A stretch of 6,102 bases of DNA from Acidobacteriaceae bacterium. Lineage in GTDB: Bacteria > Acidobacteriota > Terriglobia > Terriglobales > Acidobacteriaceae. The stretch covers positions 1 to 6,102 of the forward strand of contig JARLFX010000157.1 of NCBI GenBank assembly GCA_031296355.1, given 5' to 3'. The notes under the pieces were generated by a model, which made no database searches, had not been told where the DNA came from, and saw only the letters and a program-made list of their open reading frames with translations. Shown one piece after another: positions 1-5,060 of this stretch. Both the position numbers and the translations under genes were made by a program. Within the stretch, counting starts at the first letter, position 1, and every line of letters starts with the position of its first letter.

Positions 1-18
1 CAGGGCGGCGCGTTTCAT
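1..18 (-). CDS. Start of a further gene downstream of soxB (fragment, six codons)
   Basis: An ATG at 18-16 overlaps the soxB stop TGA (17-15) as ATGA, the same junction type as soxA to the soxK-like gene. The six visible codons read MKRAAL, which could open a signal peptide. The upstream sequence holds only a weak GGG-type ribosome site. Coupling to soxB suggests an operon member, perhaps an accessory Sox protein, but six residues do not allow identification. Confidence 0.5.
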
Positions 19-1751
19 GGTGCGTACCCGGCGTTTTTGCCGATGCCGATGACTTTGGTGACGTTTGGTTTGGTAATTCGCACGGTTTTTTTGTCGCGCA
101 GGTATTTTGCCACCACGTCCCACACCGGCGGGGTGTTTTGCGGTTGCGAGACTGAGGCCCAGCCGGCGACTTTGTAGGTCTTGGCGGCGTCCAGCAGCTG
201 CCCGTTGGTCAGCGTCATCTCGGAGATGCGGTTGCCGATTTTTTCGTTTGGCGCGCAGGCGTAATTCATGCCGCCGACGCGCACCATGTCGCCGCCCTGC
301 TGATAGAACGGGTCGGGGTTGAAGAGATTGTCGCAGACATCCTCCATCGCCGCCTTGATCTGCGCGCCGGTCATCATCGAGACATACACATCGCCGTAGG
401 TCATCGCGGTTTCGGAGAGCAGATCCTCCATCGTCATCGGCCCGCCCGCCAGCACCGTGTTGCCCCAGCGGAAGCCCGGTGAGAGCACGATCTGCGCATC
501 CATCTCCTGCAGCAGCGCATCGCAGATCATCTGGTCCATGGTGCCGGTAAAATTGCCGCGCCGGTACAGCAGGGTTTCGACATCCGCGAGCTTCTCCTCC
601 AGCATCGCCTGGTGCGGCGCCCGCCATTTGGTGATCTCAGCGGCCATCACCGGGTCAGCTTTGATCTCGTTGCTATACACCGGCAGCAGCCGGTATTGCA
701 GACCCTTCAGCGCACCCTTGCTCAATGACAAATCCAGCACCGCGACAAACTTGCCGGCGGAGCCTGCGTTGGTCACAAAGGTTTTGCCGCCGGGGTTTTT
801 GACGATCTGCGGAATCGGGATCGCATCATGGGTGTGGCCGCCCATGATGATGTCGATGCCACTGACCTGGGCTGCCAAAGCGAGGTCGGTGTCCATGCCG
901 TTGTGCGAGAGCAGCACCACCGCATCAACCTTATGGTTGTTGCGCAGCTCATTCACCGTTTTCTGCATCGTGTCAGGGTGAATCCCAAACGTCCAATCCG
1001 GCACGAAGCGGCTGGGATGCGCGATCGGCACGTACGGGAAGGCCTGGCCGATCACGCCGATCTGGTAGCCGCCCATCTCGCGGATGGTGAACGGCGGGAA
1101 CACATGGCCAGAAGCGGGATCGAACGCCGGCTTGTTGGCGAACGCCGCGTCATCGGTGAGGAACACGTTCTGAGCGACAAACTTGCCCTTGAAGGCGGCG
1201 ATCAGTTTAGCCAGCCCGTCCTCGCCGTAGGTGAATTCCCAATGGCCGGTCAGCACGTCGGTGCCCAGAATATTGGCCAGCGCGATCATGTCCTGGCCGC
1301 TGGAGAGATTGGCAACGCCCGAGCCTTGAGTGAGATCACCGCCATCCACCAGCATGGTGCGCGAGGCCCCGGCCTGGTTGCGTAACTGGTCGATCAGGGT
1401 TTTGAGATGCGCGAACCCGCCCATCGGGCCGTATTTATGCGCGGCACGCTCAAAATCCAGGAAGGTGAAGGCGTGCGCTGCCGAACCACCCGCCGGAATA
1501 TCGAAATATTTCAAGAACGCCTCACCCACCAGATGCGGCGGCCGGCCATTGGCAGCGCCCACCCCGATGTTCACCGAAGGCTCGCGGAACTGCACCGGGT
1601 TGGCCTGGGCGTGGGTGTCGGTGATGTGGATGATCCGCGCATCAGCGTGCAGCGGCACATCGTACATATCGGCCGCCGCGGCGTAAGCGGCCGGCATGCT
1701 GAACGGCAAGGCGCCCGCCGATGCCAGGAGTGAACGGCGAGAAAGTTTCAT
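15..1751 (-). CDS. soxB: SoxB, dimanganese sulfate thiohydrolase
   Basis: SoxB hydrolyses the S-sulfonate group on the SoxY cysteine and releases sulfate. The protein has 578 residues, near the usual size. A Tat signal (SRRSLLASAG, residues 4-13) shows export in folded form. The N-terminal metallophosphatase domain carries metal-ligand motifs ITDTHAQ (Asp45, His47), DGGDLTQGS (Asp139), the SoxB hallmark GHWEFTYG (His170), LSHNG (His283) and GGHTHD (His306, His308). The C-terminal 5'-nucleotidase-like domain includes FRWGNT (428-432) and NLFNPDPFYQQGGDMVRVGG (475-494), a strong SoxB signature. The start at 1751 follows the soxK-like stop by 21 bases, with a modest AAGG eight bases upstream. 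The stop overlaps the next start by four bases (ATGA, 18-15). Confidence 0.98.
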   Translation of the reverse strand: MKLSRRSLLASAGALPFSMPAAYAAAADMYDVPLHADARIIHITDTHAQANPVQFREPSVNIGVGAANGRPPHLVGEAFLKYFDIPAGGSAAHAFTFLDFERAAHKYGPMGGFAHLKTLIDQLRNQAGASRTMLVDGGDLTQGSGVANLSSGQDMIALANILGTDVLTGHWEFTYGEDGLAKLIAAFKGKFVAQNVFLTDDAAFANKPAFDPASGHVFPPFTIREMGGYQIGVIGQAFPYVPIAHPSRFVPDWTFGIHPDTMQKTVNELRNNHKVDAVVLLSHNGMDTDLALAAQVSGIDIIMGGHTHDAIPIPQIVKNPGGKTFVTNAGSAGKFVAVLDLSLSKGALKGLQYRLLPVYSNEIKADPVMAAEITKWRAPHQAMLEEKLADVETLLYRRGNFTGTMDQMICDALLQEMDAQIVLSPGFRWGNTVLAGGPMTMEDLLSETAMTYGDVYVSMMTGAQIKAAMEDVCDNLFNPDPFYQQGGDMVRVGGMNYACAPNEKIGNRISEMTLTNGQLLDAAKTYKVAGWASVSQPQNTPPVWDVVAKYLRDKKTVRITKPNVTKVIGIGKNAGYAP

Positions 1752-1772
1752 GGCAGCGGCCTTATCGTTGGG

Positions 1773-2177
1773 TTAGTGAATGATTTGTGTGCGCCACAGC
1801 GTGGTTTGCTCATGCGCCTCGGCGACGGCGGTCTTGGCCTGCACCTCGGCCATGTGGGCCTTCTTCTGGGCGGTGGCAAAATCGCCGCTGGCATCGGCAT
1901 CATGCGCGGCCTTCAGCAGGGTTGGCACGGTGGTCCATTGCACGCCCAGCGTATCGGCCTGCTTGGCAGCGTCCTCAGCGGATTTGATCGCAGCCTCAGC
2001 ACTCGCCTGGGTGGCTGGCTTGGCCGCCGGTTTGGCGGCGGCGCTCATCGGCATGGTGGCCGGCATCGCCATCGGCATCGGCTTGACGTCATCGGCGCGC
2101 GCCACGCTGATGCCAGCACCAGCAAAGCCGGTCAGCAGCAAAGCGGCGGTGAGGTTTTTCAGGAGCAAATGTTTCAT
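1773..2177 (-). CDS. soxK: Probable SoxK (SoxXA-binding protein, SAXB-like), small periplasmic helical protein
   Basis: SoxK/SAXB is known in green sulfur bacteria to bind SoxXA and raise its activity; in many sox clusters its gene lies between soxA and soxB, as here. The protein has 134 residues: a Sec signal peptide (about 1-28, ending SVARA), a Met/Pro/Ala-rich segment (32-44), an Ala/Lys/Pro linker, and a helical region from about residue 58. That region shows the family pattern of Ala at helix-repeat spacing, then LGVQW (77-81), TLLKAAHDADASGDF and a Gln/Ala-rich C-terminal helix. There are no cysteines, so it binds no c-type haem and is not a lipoprotein. The ATG at 2177 overlaps the soxA stop (ATGA) and has GGGAGA six bases upstream. 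An in-frame ATG at 2297 lies within soxA and gives no export signal. Assignment rests on position and pattern, not an alignment. Confidence 0.7.
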   Translation of the reverse strand: MKHLLLKNLTAALLLTGFAGAGISVARADDVKPMPMAMPATMPMSAAAKPAAKPATQASAEAAIKSAEDAAKQADTLGVQWTTVPTLLKAAHDADASGDFATAQKKAHMAEVQAKTAVAEAHEQTTLWRTQIIH

Positions 2178-3010
2178 GGACGTTCTCCCGGGCCGCCAAC
2201 TGGCAGGCCGTTGTTCATGTAAGCCAGGAAGTAGGCGAGATCGCCATACACATCGCTGTCCGGCTTGGCCGGCACCGCGCGCACCTGAACATTGCACTCC
2301 ATAAAGCGCCGCGTCAGCGTGCCGGTGTCGCCCCAGGCAGAGCGGTACAGCGGGAACGAGGCGGTCAGGCCCAGTGCCGGCGCCAGCACGTCCGAGCGCA
2401 GATGATCACCGGCCCCTTGCACGTGGCAACTGGCGCAGGAAAAATTCAACTGCCCGCGGCGGGTATAAAAATACGCCTCGCCCGCCCGGTAATCGGCCAA
2501 GGCGCGCGGATCGTTCGGGATTTTGATATCAAACGGTTTGCCATCTGAAGTGCTGGCCATGTACGATTCGATATCGGCCATGTCGCCCTTTTGCATGTCG
2601 AGCGGCTTCAAACCATTATCAGTGCGGCATTTGTTGATCGCCAGCTCCAGCGTCATGATCTTGCCGGACTTCGCATCAAACATCGGATAGTTCTGCGTGA
2701 TGCCGATGCCCTTGTTGGCAAAACAATCAGCGTAGCTGTGGCCGTTCGGGAACGCCGCGGTGAACAAAGCCTTGCCGTTATCAATCGAGAACTGATACGG
2801 CGGGAATTGCAGAATATCTTTCCATTGCGCCCGCATCGAGGCGTCCAGCGCGTACGGGCCGTTGACAAAATCGTCATGCGCCACGGTTGGGAACTTGTTA
2901 AAAAAATACGTCTGGAAAGCCTTCTGCTCAGCCGCCGGTGAGCTGAGCGTCGCCGCCAGCGCCGGAGCCGCCATACATAGCGCGATGCCTGCTAATAATA
3001 TCCGCTTCAT
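2174..3010 (-). CDS. soxA: SoxA, single-haem cytochrome c, catalytic subunit of SoxXA
   Basis: SoxA with SoxX forms the L-cysteine S-thiosulfotransferase that loads thiosulfate onto SoxY. The protein has 278 residues with a Sec signal peptide (cleavage near APALA, about residue 19). The haem motif is CASCH (192-196). The catalytic, haem-ligating cysteine is Cys239 in RRFMECNVQVRAVP, the position that carries a persulfide in studied SoxA proteins. The site of the first haem in two-haem SoxA proteins is lost: Cys96 in YADCFANKG is not followed by CH. Cys96 and Cys128 (INKCRT) probably form the disulfide known in single-haem SoxA. The ATG at 3010 has AGGGGG six bases upstream. It follows soxZ after a 51-base gap, the largest in the cluster, and overlaps the next gene by four bases (ATGA). 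Confidence 0.96.
   Translation of the reverse strand: MKRILLAGIALCMAAPALAATLSSPAAEQKAFQTYFFNKFPTVAHDDFVNGPYALDASMRAQWKDILQFPPYQFSIDNGKALFTAAFPNGHSYADCFANKGIGITQNYPMFDAKSGKIMTLELAINKCRTDNGLKPLDMQKGDMADIESYMASTSDGKPFDIKIPNDPRALADYRAGEAYFYTRRGQLNFSCASCHVQGAGDHLRSDVLAPALGLTASFPLYRSAWGDTGTLTRRFMECNVQVRAVPAKPDSDVYGDLAYFLAYMNNGLPVGGPGERP
2184..2189 (-). promoter_or_regulatory. Ribosome binding site of the soxK-like gene, inside the end of soxA
   Basis: GGGAGA lies six bases before the ATG at 2177, within the last codons of soxA. It supports this start, which begins a normal signal peptide, over the upstream in-frame ATG at 2297. Confidence 0.65.
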
Positions 3011-3044
3011 GACATTCCCCCTGCTTTGTTCACCGGCCCGCCGC

Positions 3045-3069
3045 TCTCTTAAGGCTGAGCCTTAAGAGA
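3045..3069. repeat. Perfect 12-base inverted repeat at the soxZ stop / soxZ-soxA gap
   Basis: The arms TCTCTTAAGGCT (3045-3056) and AGCCTTAAGAGA (3058-3069) are exact reverse complements around a single base at 3057. In the minus-strand transcript this gives an 11-pair stem with a three-base loop. The soxZ stop TAA (3064-3062) lies inside the first arm. No T-run follows in either direction, so it does not look like an intrinsic terminator. An RNA-processing or stability element between the soxCDXYZ and soxAKB parts of the message is a reasonable inference; a protein-binding palindrome is the alternative. Confidence 0.8.
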
Positions 3070-3373
3070 TGGTCGCGGTGGTGCTGTCCTTGTTGCCCAG
3101 ATTATCAACCCACGAGATGCTCAGCGCATCGCCGGACTTGCCGCCCTGGAAGCTGAACTTGGTGAACGGATCCTTCGAGACCGCACCGCCCCAGAAGGCA
3201 GTCAGCACCACGGTGCCGGCATGCGCGAACTCAACCACTTCAATGTAATGCGCCGGGATCAACTTGCCCGTGGCATCCTTCACAAAACCAGAATCCATCG
3301 GGTGATGGATCAGCGCCTGAACCGTTGTTGCGGTGCCGTCCGATGACGCCCGCACGAGAATTGAACCAGCCAT
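3062..3373 (-). CDS. soxZ: SoxZ, partner subunit of the SoxYZ sulfur carrier
   Basis: SoxZ forms the heterodimer with SoxY that presents the carrier cysteine to SoxXA, SoxB and SoxCD in turn. The protein has 103 residues, the usual size, and no signal peptide of its own, consistent with export alongside the Tat signal of SoxY. Family features include an N-terminal IL.RA strand, ALIHHPMDSGF, AHYIEVVEFAHAG, and the closing Ig-like segment FSFQGGKSGDALSISWVDNLG. The ATG at 3373 has a strong AGGAGA seven bases upstream. It starts 13 bases after soxY, so the two are probably made in equal amounts. The stop codon lies in the first arm of a perfect inverted repeat (3045-3069). Confidence 0.97.
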   Translation of the reverse strand: MAGSILVRASSDGTATTVQALIHHPMDSGFVKDATGKLIPAHYIEVVEFAHAGTVVLTAFWGGAVSKDPFTKFSFQGGKSGDALSISWVDNLGNKDSTTATIS

Positions 3374-3386
3374 ATCGATATCTCCT

Positions 3387-3911
3387 TTAGCCGCCGCAGC
3401 CGCCGAGTGTAACCTTAACGTTCTTGGAAACGCTGTATAATTTGCCGCCCGCCTGCACCAGCGCGATCACGTCGGTGGTTTTGGCCAGCTTGATCCGCGA
3501 TGAGATCGCAGGGTTGGTGCCCGCCGGGAACTGATACGCCGCCGCCAGCGTGCCGGGGTTGTTCACCGCCAGCAGCGCCATCGCGGTGACGCCCGGCAAA
3601 GTGGTGGTGATCGATACCGGCACCACCGCGCCATTTTCGGCAATGTCAGGTGCATCAAACGAGATTTGGCTCGATGCCGTCGCCGTCATGTTAAACAGCG
3701 CCTTGATCGCCGCATCCGGAGTCTTTTGCCCAAATGCCGCCGCCGGATAGGCCGACGCATCCGCCATCGGAATCGCGGTATCGGCCAGCGCGGCCTTAAA
3801 GCCCGGCGCCAGCAAAGCCGCCAGCGTGGTCGCCGCGGCTCCGCTCAAGGTGATCCGCCGTGTCAATGCCGGGCCAGATTTGATCCGGACCGTCGCCTTG
3901 GTATTCTGCAT
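3387..3911 (-). CDS. soxY: SoxY, sulfur-carrier subunit of SoxYZ
   Basis: SoxY carries the pathway intermediates covalently on a cysteine at the end of a flexible C-terminal arm. The arm is visible as the final GGCGG, with the carrier Cys two residues from the end (bases 3396-3398). The N-terminus has a twin-arginine signal (TRRITLSG, then an alanine/leucine-rich stretch ending near AALA), so the protein is exported folded, probably with SoxZ. The body is an Ig-like SoxY domain with VPVSITTTLPGV. An ATG at 3926 overlaps the soxX stop (ATGA) and would give 179 residues. The ATG at 3911 (174 residues) is preferred because GAGG lies nine bases before it, whereas the upstream ATG follows an AT-rich stretch with no Shine-Dalgarno sequence. 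soxZ follows after 13 bases. Confidence 0.95.
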   Translation of the reverse strand: MQNTKATVRIKSGPALTRRITLSGAAATTLAALLAPGFKAALADTAIPMADASAYPAAAFGQKTPDAAIKALFNMTATASSQISFDAPDIAENGAVVPVSITTTLPGVTAMALLAVNNPGTLAAAYQFPAGTNPAISSRIKLAKTTDVIALVQAGGKLYSVSKNVKVTLGGCGG

Positions 3912-3920
3912 GTTATTGAA

Positions 3921-3924
3921 CCTC
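3921..3924 (-). promoter_or_regulatory. Ribosome binding site of soxY, overlapping the soxX stop
   Basis: GAGG lies nine bases before the ATG at 3911 and overlaps the soxX stop TGA (3925-3923). It favours the ATG at 3911 over the ATG at 3926, which has no purine-rich sequence upstream. The layout mirrors the soxD-soxX junction. Confidence 0.6.
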
Positions 3925-4357
3925 ATTTAGTATATAAAAAAGCTACGACGTCGTTGATTTCTTCAGGGGTCAGAATCCCGTTGCGGCCAAACGCCGGCAT
4001 CACGGTATCCGGATTGTGGGCCTGCTCGTTATAGATCACCGCATAAAGCTGTTTGGAATCCGGCATGATCATTTTCATGTCCTTCAGCGCCGGTCCGACA
4101 TTGCCCATCAGCGAGCCGCCCGCGATGACGTGACAGGCCAGGCAGTTGCCCTTGCCGCGGTCAAACGCGATCGCTTCGCCCATCGATACCGGATCGGTCG
4201 GCGTTGCGGCCGCCGCTGCCGGCTTGGGTGCCATCGGCGTTGCCGCCGGAGCCATCGGGGAGGCCATTGGCGCCATCGGTGCCATCGGTGCACTCTGCGC
4301 CATCGCGCTCGAGGCCAAAGCTATCGTCGAGAGTGTCGCCAGTGCAAAATGCTTCAT
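3923..4357 (-). CDS. soxX: SoxX, single-haem cytochrome c of the SoxXA complex
   Basis: SoxX pairs with SoxA to form the cytochrome that oxidatively couples thiosulfate to the SoxY cysteine. The protein has 144 residues: a Sec signal peptide (1-20, ending SSAMA), an unusual Met/Ala/Pro linker (about 23-46), then the cytochrome domain. The family signature is strong: AFDRGKGNCLACH (haem Cys72, Cys75, His76), GNVGPAL, a probable axial Met120 in VMPAFGRNGILT, and the ending EINDVVAFLYT. I chose the ATG at 4357 because it begins a good signal peptide and has GAGGGG six bases upstream. The in-frame ATG at 4441 would add 28 arginine-rich residues running back into soxD. The gene starts 10 bases after the soxD stop, and its own stop lies next to the soxY start. 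soxA is two genes further on, so soxX and soxA are not adjacent. Confidence 0.95.
   Translation of the reverse strand: MKHFALATLSTIALASSAMAQSAPMAPMAPMASPMAPAATPMAPKPAAAAATPTDPVSMGEAIAFDRGKGNCLACHVIAGGSLMGNVGPALKDMKMIMPDSKQLYAVIYNEQAHNPDTVMPAFGRNGILTPEEINDVVAFLYTK
4220..4291 (-). repeat. Met-Ala-Pro repeat region within soxX
   Basis: This segment encodes residues 23-46 of SoxX, a low-complexity run with repeated APM/PMAP units. At DNA level the unit is a near-tandem GCACCGATG (read on the minus strand) with imperfect copies. It links the signal peptide to the cytochrome domain. The protein pattern is seen directly; expansion by slippage and a function as tether or metal-binding linker are inferences. 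Confidence 0.75.
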
Positions 4358-4363
4358 TTTCCG

Positions 4364-4369
4364 CCCCTC
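4364..4369 (-). promoter_or_regulatory. Ribosome binding site of soxX, overlapping the soxD stop
   Basis: GAGGGG lies six bases before the ATG at 4357. It shares two bases with the soxD stop codon TGA (4370-4368). This settles the short soxX start over the longer in-frame ATG at 4441 and suggests that ribosomes finishing soxD pass directly to soxX. Confidence 0.75.
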
Positions 4370-5060
4370 ATTTGGCAGGTGAACCCTGCATCGTATCAAC
4401 CGGCCCCGTGGTGCGCGGCGTGATGCCAGATTTGCTGGCATCCGATGTCACCGTCAATGCCTTCGGGTCAGCGCAATGCGCCATGCATGCCACATCATGC
4501 GTCAAAGGCCGGGGGTCTTTGAAGTTGAAGCCATCGCGGTTCGGCATTTTGACCGCCGCCAGGGTCTTCGCATTCGCCACAAAATTGTCCGGCACGATGC
4601 CGTTCAGGTTCAGAATATATGCGGTGATCCCGTAAACCTGGTCACTGGTCAGCGAGCGCGGCGCAAAGAACGGCATCGCGCGGTTGATGTAATCATACAC
4701 GATCGGCGCATACGGCCAGTAGCTGCCGACCGTCTTGAGCTTCTGCGTCTTCAAAGCGCCAATGCCGCCCACCAGCTTTGGATAGGCATCAACACCTTCA
4801 CCAAACGTGCCGTGGCACATCGCGCATTCCGCGCCATACACCGTGGCGCCCGCATCAACCGTGCCCGAACCCGGCGGCAGATTGCTGCCATCGGGCTTGA
4901 TCGCGATCGACCATTGCGCGATCTGCGCCGCATCCGGCGTCATGCCGATCGAATAATAGCCCTGCGGCTCAGCCGCCTGCGCGGTTGCCGCAACACCAAC
5001 CGCCGCCACCGCCAATGCACCCAGCGCCACAGAGGCCAGTAATTTAGCCGAGCTGAACAT
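4368..5060 (-). CDS. soxD: SoxD, short single-haem cytochrome c subunit of sulfane dehydrogenase
   Basis: SoxD is the cytochrome c partner of SoxC and takes electrons from the molybdenum centre to the periplasmic cytochrome pool. The protein has 230 residues, with a Sec-type signal peptide (cleavage near residue 29, after TAQA). It has one haem-binding motif, CAMCH (residues 79-83), and a probable axial Met129 in RAMPFFAP. The helix SDQVYGITAYIL and the segment PNRDGF are typical of SoxD-like cytochromes. A C-terminal CMAHC (residues 192-196) is not a haem motif because no His follows the second Cys; the two cysteines may form a disulfide. The well-studied Paracoccus SoxD is longer and binds two haems, so this is a short form. 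The ATG at 5060 has GGGAG eight bases upstream. The first 17 bases overlap soxC, which suggests translational coupling. A related sulfite-dehydrogenase cytochrome is a possible alternative, but context favours SoxD. Confidence 0.9.
   Translation of the reverse strand: MFSSAKLLASVALGALAVAAVGVAATAQAAEPQGYYSIGMTPDAAQIAQWSIAIKPDGSNLPPGSGTVDAGATVYGAECAMCHGTFGEGVDAYPKLVGGIGALKTQKLKTVGSYWPYAPIVYDYINRAMPFFAPRSLTSDQVYGITAYILNLNGIVPDNFVANAKTLAAVKMPNRDGFNFKDPRPLTHDVACMAHCADPKALTVTSDASKSGITPRTTGPVDTMQGSPAK

Noticed and set aside
457..981. Long plus-strand open frames opposite soxB, such as 457-981 and 828-1385
   Set aside because: They lie opposite a strongly conserved gene, have no recognisable domain, and are expected by chance in GC-rich coding DNA.
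2178..2297. Longer soxK-like protein beginning at the ATG at 2297
   Set aside because: The extension lies wholly in soxA in another frame and places a non-signal sequence ahead of a clear signal peptide at 2177.
1776..2304. Plus-strand open frames opposite the soxK-like gene
   Set aside because: Their Gly/His/Arg- or Ala-rich composition is what the antisense of an Ala/Met/Lys-rich gene gives. The minus-strand frame has a signal peptide, ribosome site and operon position.
3045..3069. Intrinsic terminator after soxZ
   Set aside because: The hairpin is followed by GC-rich sequence on the minus strand, with no T-run, and soxA is needed in the same pathway immediately downstream.
3372..3381. 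Palindrome ATATCGATAT before soxZ
   Set aside because: It is only ten bases with no loop or flanking symmetry, lies in the spacer between ribosome site and start codon, and could occur by chance.
4355..4441. Longer soxX beginning at the ATG at 4441
   Set aside because: The added 28 residues are arginine-rich, overlap soxD, and would bury the signal peptide that starts at 4357 behind a good ribosome site.
4473..4484. CMAHC in SoxD as a second haem-binding motif
   Set aside because: The spacing is CX3C with no following His, so it does not fit CXXCH.
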